Part shown: positions 1 to 7,059 of the stretch, in pieces
Layout of the letters: the number at the start of each line of letters is the position of its first letter
Position numbering within the stretch: position 1 is the first letter of the stretch
From: a virus
IMG/VR virus record: IMGVR_UViG_3300025697_000084
Coordinates: 1 to 33,575 of that record
Strand: one strand, 5' to 3'
DNA length: 33,575 bases
The notes under the pieces: model-generated
Told to the model about the DNA's origin: nothing
What the model saw: the letters and a program-made list of their open reading frames with translations, nothing else
Databases searched by the model: none
Made by a program: the position numbers and the translations under genes

Positions 1-274
1 CTGTAAGTAACCGATACTCAAAAAGCCCGTTTGATCTATCTCCGCGTGGCCTCCTGTCTACCGTGAATCCACCAAATTTTGGTTTTCTTAGATGCCTGAG
101 TTGTGCAGAAATCGAAGCGTGTGGATTGCCTGTTCTTCGGTGTATTTCGTTGAGGGTTCTCCACCCGCCGTCTTTCATTGAATTGAATACTCTTTTGATT
201 TGGCCCATCAGTCTTTTTTCGTCATATTCTGGATCATATTCTGGACCATCGAATAATTTTAATTGTTCCGCCAT
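1..274 (-). CDS. Winged-helix-like DNA-binding protein, C-terminus cut off by window edge
   Basis: Ninety-one codons are visible before the frame leaves the window at base 1. The start is the ATG at 274, with a strong SD (AAGGAGGAG) 3-5 nt upstream. The N-terminus is acidic (LFDGPEYDPEYDEKRL). It is followed by a helical segment (GQIKRVFNSM) and a recognition-helix-like stretch (HASISAQLRHLRKPKFGG), then a beta-wing-like stretch ending in LFEYRLL. This pattern is seen in many small phage proteins with a winged helix-turn-helix fold that act as DNA-binding regulators. That assignment is from recall of the family pattern, and no specific regulator is recognised. It is the last gene of the leftward run in this window and is tightly coupled to the frameshifted small gene upstream. 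Confidence 0.6.
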   Translation of the reverse strand, partial: MAEQLKLFDGPEYDPEYDEKRLMGQIKRVFNSMKDGGWRTLNEIHRRTGNPHASISAQLRHLRKPKFGGFTVDRRPRGDRSNGLFEYRLLT

Positions 275-294
275 ACTTCTCCTCCTTTTTATTT

Positions 295-494
295 TTAATT
301 GTCTTCAACATCTTTTCTGATCGCTTCTGCTATTCTTGACTTAATGCCGGAATTCTTGGATCCCCGACGGCTTCCCACCTATCTCGCTCGATGTCCTCGG
401 CTATCTTTGCGCATCGTTCACGTACTTCAGCTATGGCCTTATCAATATCTTCCTGCCTGTAAACTCCCCAGGCTCTCTTGATATATTTGTTCAT
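295..494 (-). pseudogene. Small phage protein gene with an apparent one-base frameshift
   Basis: From the ATG at 494 the frame reads MNKYIKRAWGVYRQEDIDKA and continues through a charged helix (EVRERCAKIAEDIERDRW) to a TAG at 330, giving 54 residues. Around base 351 (GATCCAAGAATTCC) adding one base would switch to a frame reading NSGIKSRIAEAIRKDVEDN. That frame stops with TAA at 295-297. The second frame ends 20 nt before the next start and restores the tight gene spacing seen elsewhere. Its RIAEAIR ending matches the usual C-terminus of small phage proteins with this RERCAKIAE core. I therefore read it as one gene of about 66 codons with a deletion, either a real mutation or a sequencing error. 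Function is unknown. The SD before 494 is weak (GGCGGA). Confidence 0.55.
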
Positions 495-514
495 CTTCCG
501 CCAGCAGAGGTGCG

Positions 515-844
515 CTATCTGCTTTCCCCGTAAATATAGTCCTTCTCTATTACCACCAAATCTACTTTGCCCAGTGCAGTCTCTTTATCGTCAATCCAGA
601 TGTCGGCTACGCCCTCTACCTTGGGCACGATAGTGACTATCTCATCCAACCCAAGCTGTGCGATGATATGCTCGGCATATCCTATTCCGCCACCAGATCC
701 AACAACGATACGACAATGCAGGCATTTACGCAGCATTAGAATCAACATGAGGATATCGTAGTCCGGTTTTCCATCTAACCCGATTATCGTGCCATCGATA
801 TCGAACCCAATTGTCATCACCTTATGGTCTGGAACTGGAAGCAT
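515..844 (-). CDS. HAD-superfamily hydrolase-like protein
   Basis: This 109-residue protein has the HAD motif I DxDGT (FDIDGTI, D15 and D17). It has a motif II-like small/Ser patch (VVGSGGG, about 48-54). A late K...DD segment (VPKVEGVADIWIDDKETALG) fits motifs III and IV. These are the residues HAD phosphatases use to form an aspartyl-phosphate and bind Mg2+. It is short, so it lacks a large cap domain. Phage members of this size are usually predicted phosphatases, like the 3'-phosphatase half of polynucleotide kinase, but the substrate cannot be read from sequence. The start at 844 has a good SD (GGGGAGG, 4 nt spacer) placed over the stop of the preceding zinc protein, which suggests coupled translation. 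Confidence 0.7.
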   Translation of the reverse strand: MLPVPDHKVMTIGFDIDGTIIGLDGKPDYDILMLILMLRKCLHCRIVVGSGGGIGYAEHIIAQLGLDEIVTIVPKVEGVADIWIDDKETALGKVDLVVIEKDYIYGESR

Positions 845-845
845 C

Positions 846-1058
846 CTACCTCCCCATCATCAAGCACATACCGCAGCAACAATCCTCTATGTCTTTCTCT
901 AACTTACATTGCATGCAAGTTTTTGAATCTATCTCTTGCTTAAAGCTCCCGCTGTGGTGATCTTTGCCTTTTGGAGTTTTCACCCTCACCTTGGCGGTCC
1001 ATCCGCATTCGGTACATTTATACGTTCTTGTAGTGAATAGCGTCTTCATGATCTTCAC
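846..1058 (-). CDS. Small zinc-ribbon protein
   Basis: This 70-residue protein has paired cysteine knuckles: CTECGW near residue 15 and CMQC near residue 48, plus a C-terminal CCCGMC cluster. The spacing fits a zinc ribbon. The sequence is basic around the first knuckle (TAKVRVKTPKGK). The likely start is GTG at 1058, with AGAAG 9 nt upstream inside the end of the previous small gene. An ATG at 1049 is an alternative that would shorten the protein by three residues. It sits between a tiny basic protein gene and the HAD gene with almost no spacing. It may bind nucleic acid or act as an adaptor; no specific family is recognised. Confidence 0.6.
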   Translation of the reverse strand: MKIMKTLFTTRTYKCTECGWTAKVRVKTPKGKDHHSGSFKQEIDSKTCMQCKLEKDIEDCCCGMCLMMGR

Positions 1059-1064
1059 TACATT

Positions 1065-1175
1065 TTACTTCTTTTTTCTCAATTTTTTCACTTTTTTAGT
1101 GATCTTCTTCCTGGATTTGGGTGCTTTCTTTGCATCCCTCTCCTTTTTAAAACGGCTTGGCTTAAGATGTCCCAC
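1065..1175 (-). CDS. Tiny lysine-rich basic protein
   Basis: This 36-codon frame starts with GTG at 1175 and reads MGHLKPSRFKKERDAKKAPK followed by a tail made almost only of Lys and Arg, ending with TAA at 1065. GAGGG lies about 4 nt before the GTG and overlaps the stop of the upstream membrane-protein gene, so the two fit together with only 7 nt between them. The next gene starts 6 nt downstream, and its SD lies in this gene's last codons. The position and spacing argue for a real gene despite its size. Its extreme positive charge suggests DNA or RNA binding, which is inference only. Confidence 0.45.
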   Translation of the reverse strand: MGHLKPSRFKKERDAKKAPKSRKKITKKVKKLRKKK

Positions 1176-1182
1176 ACTGCCC

Positions 1183-1380
1183 TCACTTTGAAATTACGTA
1201 ATAGAGGACATACCCCCAGCTGCAAATCCCGTGTAAAATCGCCCAACCAATTGAATGGTTAATCGAATAACTGAGGATCATCGCTAACGAACATCCCATG
1301 CTTACGCCCACACTTGGGGCTGTTGAATTGCTCATTTTTCTTTTCTCCCCTGGCAAGAGTAATTTATTTCGCCTCTCCAT
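1183..1380 (-). CDS. Small single-pass membrane protein
   Basis: This is a protein of up to 65 residues with a hydrophobic C-terminal half: a Gly/Ser-containing helix (GCSLAMILSY), SINHSIGWAILHGI, and an aromatic tail (GYVLYYVISK). The spacing of small and aromatic residues is typical of tiny bacterial and phage membrane proteins of unknown role. Two starts are credible. ATG at 1380 has AGGGAG upstream. ATG at 1335 has AGGGGAG 9 nt upstream and would give a 50-residue protein starting MSNSTAPSVG. The second removes a charged, unconserved-looking leader. It is not recognisable as a holin or spanin. Confidence 0.55.
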   Translation of the reverse strand: MERRNKLLLPGEKRKMSNSTAPSVGVSMGCSLAMILSYSINHSIGWAILHGICSWGYVLYYVISK

Positions 1381-1406
1381 TGTCGCTCCCTAAATCAATT
1401 TTGGGC

Positions 1407-1994
1407 TTACACCTGTCGTCTGTGATTTGACACACGACAACTTGTATCGGCATATGCACCCGCAGTGCCACGACTATCAGCGGTGTAATTCACGCAGTTC
1501 CTTACGTTGATACCTATAGATCCACCTACGGCTATGGCGTCTTGGTTGGCTCCAAGGTACACGAATTCCCAGTTGTAAGTCTCTTGCTGTAACTTGGTCA
1601 TTTCGACAATTTTCTCTCTCGTGAATTCGTGTGAAGAGTTTTCTGCTCCATCGGTTAAGATAACACAGATAACTTTGTCCGGTTTTTCTGTCTCCGGCAT
1701 ATTAGAAAAACGTGCACCAGCTTCATTGATCGTTTTTCCCAGAGCATCATAAAGTGCTGTCATTCCACGAGGAACGTAAGTCTTGTTGTTAAGGGGCTCT
1801 ATCTTTTGGATATCTTTTCCATTCGCAATAACATCGTATTTATCATCGAAAAGAACGACAGTCATCTCAGCCTCTCCTGGCAGAGCCTTTTGTTCCTCTA
1901 AGAATTTATTAAAGCCGCCAATGGCGTCATTAATAAGGGGATTCATAGAACCACTTCGATCAAGCACACAGATGATAGATGTCTTATCTTTCAT
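1407..1994 (-). CDS. von Willebrand factor A (vWA) domain protein
   Basis: This 195-residue protein is a nearly pure vWA domain. The MIDAS metal-binding motif DxSGS is present (DRSGSM, residues 12-17). It is followed by a conserved Thr after a loop (GMTALYDALG) and the second Asp cluster (VILTDGAENSS). This is the full set needed for Mg2+/Mn2+-dependent protein binding. In bacteria such free-standing domains belong to TerY/YegL-like proteins linked to stress and tellurite-resistance systems. In phages their role is unknown, possibly binding a host or virion protein. The start at 1994 has AAAGGAG 6 nt upstream. No TerD, kinase or phosphatase partner is adjacent. Confidence 0.85.
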   Translation of the reverse strand: MKDKTSIICVLDRSGSMNPLINDAIGGFNKFLEEQKALPGEAEMTVVLFDDKYDVIANGKDIQKIEPLNNKTYVPRGMTALYDALGKTINEAGARFSNMPETEKPDKVICVILTDGAENSSHEFTREKIVEMTKLQQETYNWEFVYLGANQDAIAVGGSIGINVRNCVNYTADSRGTAGAYADTSCRVSNHRRQV

Positions 1995-2058
1995 TTTATT
2001 CTCCTTTAAATCAGGCGGTCTTCACAGAAGGTTCCCCACATTTAGGGCAGTTCCTATG

Positions 2059-3186
2059 TCATAACCGCGTATCCATTCTTTTTTCTTTTTCGATTCCAAT
2101 GATTTCCTCCCCAACATCTTCTGAGCGGGCTCCTTCTGGGTACTCCTTCACAAACACGTACATCAGCATGATGTATTTCCCATTTTTAGGAAGGGGACCT
2201 ACTTTCATAACGGGACCGAATCGCCTTAAAAATGTGAGGCGATTTATCTTTTCATTCACCAACATGGCAAAACTACAAAGCATGGCGGGGTCCGTAACGC
2301 TTGGCTCATAATACGCCCCTAAATAACTGAGCTGATAGTTCACATCTTCATGCGAATATGTGTTCTCTTTATTGCAAACCAACTGTGAGAATTTTTCCTG
2401 TGCAATCGGCGGAAGGTAAGCGAAGAGAGGGGATGTCATATCCTTTGCTCGCAAAGAAGAAGATAGGATATCGCTGGGATCCTTATTTTCTTCCTTTGGG
2501 AGGAATTCGTCTGTTTTGGTGTCGTACACAAAATCTCTTTTTTTCTTCTTTTTCCGTTTCTTTGCCACAGAAACCGCGCATTCATTTATCTTTGATTCGT
2601 CATCAATGATCCCCTTCTCCTGTTTCTTGGCGATATAGTGCTCAAGGCAAATTGTCTCATAGTTTGAGATGTCCAACAGTCTTTCGTCTGAAACTTCTGT
2701 AGGGATATAAAAGGCCCTTAATTCTTTAATAGGGGCACGTTTCCCGCATTCACGACATGTGTAATCATCTCGTGAAAGGACCTCTCTAAATATTACTTTC
2801 CATTTTTTATTCTCTTCAGCTTTTTTAAGTTTTTGCATTTTCAATTCCTCTCTTTTTTTGCCCTTTACCACATAAAGCCATGGTTGGACTTGTAGTGTTC
2901 GCTTTGAGATCGCTTTTTTCACTTCGTCGCTATGTGTCTTACCCGCAAAGCCAGACACCCTATTCGATTGGTTGGTGTAGTTGTGCGGGCTGTCTCCAAT
3001 CAAATTGTGGCCACGTGGCCTGGTTTGTATCTCAAAGTTCTTTATCTTTTCGTAAATCGTTTTTGGATTTCTCTTCAATTCACTTGCTATCTGGCAGATA
3101 GACTTCTTTTTGGTAACGTATTCATTCTCCAGCCATTCTTTGTTAAGATGTGGTGACTTCGTTTTTTTACCGTTATCTTGGTCCAT
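2059..3186 (-). CDS. HNH/NUMOD3-derived protein with decayed nuclease site and novel C-terminus
   Basis: This 375-residue protein starts with a helix-turn-helix (about 15-55: KEWLENEYVTKKKSICQIAS, then RNPKTIYEKI). A NUMOD3-like segment (GFAGKTHSDEVKKAISKR, about 78-97) is a DNA-binding module typical of homing endonucleases. Next is an HNH-like fold at about 128-185 with the zinc knuckle CRECGKR and a later NYETICLEHY. Where an active HNH has a histidine pair after the knuckle, this protein has ELRAFYIP, so the catalytic His appears lost. A Lys-rich linker leads to about 150 residues I do not recognise. I infer a homing endonuclease exapted as a DNA-binding protein. The start at 3186 has only a weak SD. 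It lies among late genes. Confidence 0.6.
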   Translation of the reverse strand: MDQDNGKKTKSPHLNKEWLENEYVTKKKSICQIASELKRNPKTIYEKIKNFEIQTRPRGHNLIGDSPHNYTNQSNRVSGFAGKTHSDEVKKAISKRTLQVQPWLYVVKGKKREELKMQKLKKAEENKKWKVIFREVLSRDDYTCRECGKRAPIKELRAFYIPTEVSDERLLDISNYETICLEHYIAKKQEKGIIDDESKINECAVSVAKKRKKKKKRDFVYDTKTDEFLPKEENKDPSDILSSSLRAKDMTSPLFAYLPPIAQEKFSQLVCNKENTYSHEDVNYQLSYLGAYYEPSVTDPAMLCSFAMLVNEKINRLTFLRRFGPVMKVGPLPKNGKYIMLMYVFVKEYPEGARSEDVGEEIIGIEKEKRMDTRL

Positions 3187-3208
3187 TACAACTCGCTTTC
3201 ACTCCCCC

Positions 3209-3613
3209 CTACTTCACGTACACACTGTGCTCTTCTAATCCTTCTTTGCCGATTGAAAACGGAACATCGATCTTTGTTCTGAAGAATCCGTAAACTTTTT
3301 CCGGCAATCCATAACTATATTTTTTCTCTATTATCTCGTCTGCAGTCTTCCCCATTTGTTTCGCTTTATTCAGGAGTAGGGCTTTCTGAGCATCAGATTT
3401 AATCACGCCCTCAGCGATCAGATAAGGAAACCGCCTGGACTCACAATATCTTTTCCACATCTGGAAGACATTGTCAGACTCAGGCGGTATCGTTGTTAAT
3501 TCCAGGAATAAACAATTTTCTTCTATTTTAATCCTGTTTGAATCTCCAAATTTTTTTATTTCATGAAACTCATACGACGATATGCTGATCTTACCTCTTA
3601 ACGGACCCCCCAT
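3209..3613 (-). CDS. Unknown phage protein
   Basis: This 134-residue protein is not recognised. It is mixed alpha/beta with no membrane segment or signal peptide. A central helix (DAQKALLLNKAKQMGKTADE) is flanked by beta-like stretches. Its C-terminus contains GFFRTKI followed by a hydrophobic run and LEE. This resembles the C-terminus of the 198-residue protein at 4701-5297 (GHFRTKI...LED), so the two may share a small C-terminal domain. The start at 3613 has a strong SD-like AAAGGGGG. A possible promoter lies just upstream at 3641-3669. Its position downstream of the portal suggests a virion or assembly role, but this is only context. Confidence 0.6.
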   Translation of the reverse strand: MGGPLRGKISISSYEFHEIKKFGDSNRIKIEENCLFLELTTIPPESDNVFQMWKRYCESRRFPYLIAEGVIKSDAQKALLLNKAKQMGKTADEIIEKKYSYGLPEKVYGFFRTKIDVPFSIGKEGLEEHSVYVK

Positions 3614-3640
3614 TTTAAACCCCCTTTTTAAGTTGAGGGG

Positions 3641-3669
3641 ATACTACACCCACCTAGACTATAGATCAA
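3641..3669 (-). promoter_or_regulatory. Possible sigma70 promoter before the 134-residue unknown gene
   Basis: On the minus strand TTGATC (3669-3664) is followed after 17 nt by TAGTAT (3646-3641). Each hexamer matches four of six consensus bases. It lies in one of the longer intergenic gaps of this gene run (63 nt). AGTTGA and TCAACT also form an inverted repeat across the gap. Support comes from hexamers and spacing only. Confidence 0.35.
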
Positions 3670-3676
3670 CTTTTTT

Positions 3677-4033
3677 TTAATTAAAATAGGGTAACTCTTC
3701 ACATTTTATTTCATATGACAATAAAATGTCCTTTACTTCTTTTTTGTTGTTCGCTTCTTTGAGTTCCGACAGAACCCTTAAAAACATACTATTCGACACT
3801 TCAACCTCACCTATCAAAGAGATCTGCCTGTTTAAGGCTTCATCCCTCTGCTGAAGTTGGTCTTTGAGTCCTATAATAACTTCGTCTTTCATCCCGGAAA
3901 CACTTTCCAGTATGCCCAATTGTTCCTCCAAGAGGAGGACATACACATCCAGATTTGACATCACATTCCGGTGTAACCGGGATGAAAGCTCATCTTTCGC
4001 TGGGAAAAATATGTTTTTCTCAAAAAGGTTCAA
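3677..4033 (-). CDS. Coiled-coil protein of unknown function
   Basis: This protein is about 118 residues long and mainly helical, with heptad-like Leu/Ile/Val patterns from about 28 to 80 (VLLLEEQLGILESVSGMKDE and onward through RQISLIGEVEVSN). The likely start is TTG at 4033, overlapping the TGA of the FKBP gene. GGGAG lies 7 nt before that TTG. An internal ATG (MSNLDVYVLL) is a weaker alternative. The overlap implies translational coupling with the FKBP-domain protein, so the two may act together. No family is recognised. Confidence 0.55.
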   Translation of the reverse strand: MNLFEKNIFFPAKDELSSRLHRNVMSNLDVYVLLLEEQLGILESVSGMKDEVIIGLKDQLQQRDEALNRQISLIGEVEVSNSMFLRVLSELKEANNKKEVKDILLSYEIKCEELPYFN

Positions 4034-4689
4034 GCAGTTTCTCCCATTTCTTTTTTAACGGAAAGCATCTCCACGCTGAAAATTGCCTTTTTCCCCGCAA
4101 CTTCTTTATTCATATAGTCTGCAGGGAACATCACATCGACATCAAATTTTTCACCAGTTTTTTTACCGATAATGCCGTTCTGAAGATCATCCATGATATG
4201 CTGGTCACCGATCCTGAATTCAAATCGATCCGAAGCTCCTCCTTCAAAGACCTCTCCATCGACGGTGCCCTTGAAATTGATGGTCACCCAATCACCAGTT
4301 TTCGCCGGATCTTCACTCATGGTCCTTTTGAGGACCGTGTCATTCACCATCTCGAATTGGTCTAAAATCTTTTTGTTCTCTACTTTGAATTTGGCGTCAA
4401 AATCTTCATTTGTGATAAGCTTATTCTCCACCATTGTTTTGAGCATCACGTTTGTCTTACACTCCATGAACCCGAAAATATTCTGCAAATTCGCTTCTAA
4501 CGTCGAAAGTCTTCCTGTCAATTCCTGCAAAACAACCGGAAGGCTCTTGCCTTGCTGAGGCTGCCCACCTGGAGCCGCTCCTGCTGCTCCTGCTGCTCCT
4601 GCTGGCGGTGTTGCTGGTGACGGCGGAATAGCGTTCGAGCCGACCACTTTTGGCTGAAATCCCTTGTTCATTTTCTCTCCGTTACTCAT
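4030..4689 (-). CDS. FKBP/trigger-factor-type prolyl isomerase domain protein
   Basis: This 219-residue protein has three parts. Residues 1-46 are Ala/Pro/Gly rich (SPATPPAGAAGAAGAAPGG). Residues 50-125 are helical, with a coiled-coil-like run (LQELTGRLSTLEANLQNIFG). Residues 131-213 form an FKBP-type domain: GDWVTINFKGTVDGEVFEGG, a FEFRIGD strand, the DDLQNGIIGKKTGEKF helix-turn, FPADY and a final VEMLSVKK strand. The order and motifs match the peptidyl-prolyl isomerase domain of trigger factor. The trigger-factor ribosome-binding and C-terminal chaperone domains are absent. It probably catalyses proline isomerisation or acts as a holdase. Its place between the portal and other late genes suggests help in virion protein folding (inference). 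The SD AAAAGGAG is strong. Confidence 0.8.
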   Translation of the reverse strand: MSNGEKMNKGFQPKVVGSNAIPPSPATPPAGAAGAAGAAPGGQPQQGKSLPVVLQELTGRLSTLEANLQNIFGFMECKTNVMLKTMVENKLITNEDFDAKFKVENKKILDQFEMVNDTVLKRTMSEDPAKTGDWVTINFKGTVDGEVFEGGASDRFEFRIGDQHIMDDLQNGIIGKKTGEKFDVDVMFPADYMNKEVAGKKAIFSVEMLSVKKEMGETA

Positions 4690-4700
4690 GTTCTCTCCTT

Positions 4701-5297
4701 TTAATTGGTTGTTTCCAAATCCTCTAATGGAATATGGAATCTGATTTTTGTTCTGAAATGCCCTACATGGGCGATACCATTGTTTTGATCAATTGCCAGG
4801 ATCTGCACCTCATCATATGCTGAAACCTGTGATGCCACCGTAGAGGGCATCACATTCCCTGTGAGTATTATCTTAGCCTTTCCCCCTTGTGTTAGGGCGG
4901 TTTTAGCGGGACTGTCAGGTGTCACGGATTGGATGATGCTGCTTTGTTTGCCAGCGTTTTCCATGAGATTTTTCGCCAGATGTTTGAGTACCACCGCTTC
5001 TTCTGTGGAGAGGTTTGTTGAATATCGAGCACTTGGTGATTCCTGTTTCTCAAGAGCACCCCCTTCTTGCTCGTTTTCAATAGACTTGGCTGTTTTATCG
5101 CAGAACTCTGCAATTTTTTTCGCTGCGATCTTATGAGCATCCGTTGCCTCCCCCTCCGTCCATTCGAGTATCGTTTTGCTATCCGACAACTCCTTAAAAA
5201 CCTTTATTAAATCAATCTTTCTTTGTATTCCCTTAAGTTGCTTCTCTAAAGTTGTCCCGGTTGCCTCTTCTATATTTTCATCTTCGAGTTCAAACAT
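4701..5297 (-). CDS. Unknown late phage protein
   Basis: This 198-residue protein has an acidic, helical N-terminal half. A beta-rich C-terminal domain of about 60 residues begins at KAKIILTGNVMPSTV and ends GHFRTKIRFHIPLEDLETTN. The final segment resembles the end of the protein at 3209-3613. It lies directly downstream of the portal gene with its own promoter-like signal and a very strong SD (AAAAGGAGG, 5-6 nt spacer). Proteins in this position are often portal accessory, scaffold or protease-related. I do not recognise any catalytic motif, so the role stays open. Confidence 0.6.
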   Translation of the reverse strand: MFELEDENIEEATGTTLEKQLKGIQRKIDLIKVFKELSDSKTILEWTEGEATDAHKIAAKKIAEFCDKTAKSIENEQEGGALEKQESPSARYSTNLSTEEAVVLKHLAKNLMENAGKQSSIIQSVTPDSPAKTALTQGGKAKIILTGNVMPSTVASQVSAYDEVQILAIDQNNGIAHVGHFRTKIRFHIPLEDLETTN

Positions 5298-5321
5298 TAT
5301 TGCCTCCTTTTAATTTTAAGT

Positions 5322-5350
5322 ATCTTAAGTAAATAGAGGAAAAATGTCTA
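5322..5350 (-). promoter_or_regulatory. Possible sigma70 promoter between portal and downstream late genes
   Basis: On the minus strand TAGACA (5350-5345, five of six) is followed after exactly 17 nt by TAAGAT (5327-5322, four of six). It sits in the 56-nt gap after the portal stop codon. This would let the 198-residue gene and the FKBP gene be expressed apart from the packaging genes. Confidence 0.4.
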
Positions 5351-5353
5351 AAA

Positions 5354-7057
5354 CTATTCCTCGTCTTTGTTAGGCTTTATGATGTCAGAAATTACTTTTT
5401 TAATAACATCGTCATTTTTACCCATTTTTTTCAATGCCTTAGACAGGGTCTTTAAACTATCAGGTGAGGCTTTGCTGGATGTAACCTCAGACAGTATCGT
5501 AGAAAGTTCTCCGGCTTGTTCGTCCGATGTGCCCTCGATTCCTGGCATTTCTCCTCCGCCGTCCCCACCTGGAGCCCCTTCAGGGACTTCGTTCTGAGAG
5601 GTAACATGCTGCAGATAAACAGCATCTAAGATGATGTCGCCATTTTCAAGCTCTTCCATCTGATATTCTTTTCTGATCTCATTGACCGTCATGAAGGTGG
5701 TCACTTTTGATTTTACTCGATCAAGTTCCCTCTCTTCGTCTTCCATATCCAATCCAATAAATTCAAACTTGTACTTCTTGTGGATCTCTCCTGCCATCTT
5801 CGGGAAAATATCGTCGTTTATTATAGTCTGGACCCACCTCAAAAGCGGGCGCAAGGCACTGTTCCTTGTGTCCTTTAAGATGGCTTCATTACGATACCCA
5901 CTATCTGAGAGTGTGGGTGCACCTTCTCCGCGAGAGATGTCAAAGTTGATTTCCATCGGATTGATGCCAAAAACAGCACAAGTCAGCTTAATCAGATAAT
6001 CCATCCATGCCGAGAATTCCATGTCTTTGTTCGTCATTTGAGACATCGGGACGTATTCAACACCATCCCTAACAGCGAAAATGATCTGACGATGGGCGTT
6101 TCTGACCCCCTGGGCTTGACGCTGGAACATACGTTTTACGCCCATCAGGTCTTCATCAGTCATATCTGTTTTGATATTGAGGATCCCGTTCCCTGCGTGG
6201 CCTTGCTTAAAAAACACCTCGTTATGGGCTTCAGCGATCCTGTGGGAGGCAACGGTATTGATGAGGAGTTCAAGCTCTCCCTTGGCGTAGCCGCCGTCAT
6301 AAATTTCGATACTGGGGACTCTCTGACGATAGATTAATTCCTTATCGGTGTAGAAGGTTTGGATCTGCCCTTTGTAAACCTGAACATACTTCACCTTATC
6401 CAGATCTTTCGCTTGAGCTTCAACCTGTTTTATTCTTTCAGGGTCTCCAGCTGGAGCGAACATCAATTGAGAGATGTCGGAATACTTATCTCCGAGATTC
6501 TTTATCGCATGCCGTATGGATCCGCCTGACACAGGTAAGAAGTAGGAGAGTTTCCCTGCCCTATCGTAAATGCATTCAATCCCTATTTGATTGTAGATTA
6601 AGGCGTCTTTTACAACGAGTCGCAAAAAAGTATCGAAATTTTTGATCGTATCTGGCGGGCGTCCATTATCGGTTTCACCCGTATACATAATGTAGTCCAT
6701 CAAATACTCAATCTCTTTCAGCTCTTTCTTTTTGGGCCTATCTTCTCTGTTTTTGAGCCTGATAGCATACCCAAGGCTGTACCTATCTTTTTGTGGCTGA
6801 GAGAAGGACGCGACTCTGTTGATGAGTTTGTTTATGATTGCCACAACCACCATGTCTCGGTCAGCGATTTGCCTTAAAATATCGAACGGGATAATGGTGC
6901 TTTTCTCTCGCCATCCACCTTGATCTGGCACAGCAAGATCGTCCACATAGATCGATTTTGGCTTCAGATTGGTTCTGGTCGATGAAGACTTGGTCAGCAT
7001 GTCATCGATTTTATTGTCTACTATTTTATAGAACTTATTAAAAATTTCGGGGGCCAT
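5354..7057 (-). CDS. Portal protein
   Basis: This 567-residue protein has the layout of a phage portal, the dodecameric ring at one capsid vertex through which DNA is packaged. The N-terminal part has the typical DILRQIADRDMVVVAIINKL stretch. A middle beta-rich region (QIGIECIYDRAGKLSYFLPV, about 185-205) matches the portal wing. The conserved segment around LTCAVFGINPMEINF precedes an SGYR motif in the crown/stem part. The C-terminus is a charged, helical tail with a Gly/Pro-rich linker (EGAPGGDGGGEMPG). The terminase genes lie upstream in the same direction, separated by a small virion-like gene, which is the usual packaging-portal order. The SD is TAGGAG. Confidence 0.88.
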   Translation of the reverse strand: MAPEIFNKFYKIVDNKIDDMLTKSSSTRTNLKPKSIYVDDLAVPDQGGWREKSTIIPFDILRQIADRDMVVVAIINKLINRVASFSQPQKDRYSLGYAIRLKNREDRPKKKELKEIEYLMDYIMYTGETDNGRPPDTIKNFDTFLRLVVKDALIYNQIGIECIYDRAGKLSYFLPVSGGSIRHAIKNLGDKYSDISQLMFAPAGDPERIKQVEAQAKDLDKVKYVQVYKGQIQTFYTDKELIYRQRVPSIEIYDGGYAKGELELLINTVASHRIAEAHNEVFFKQGHAGNGILNIKTDMTDEDLMGVKRMFQRQAQGVRNAHRQIIFAVRDGVEYVPMSQMTNKDMEFSAWMDYLIKLTCAVFGINPMEINFDISRGEGAPTLSDSGYRNEAILKDTRNSALRPLLRWVQTIINDDIFPKMAGEIHKKYKFEFIGLDMEDEERELDRVKSKVTTFMTVNEIRKEYQMEELENGDIILDAVYLQHVTSQNEVPEGAPGGDGGGEMPGIEGTSDEQAGELSTILSEVTSSKASPDSLKTLSKALKKMGKNDDVIKKVISDIIKPNKDEE

Positions 7058-7059
7058 GT

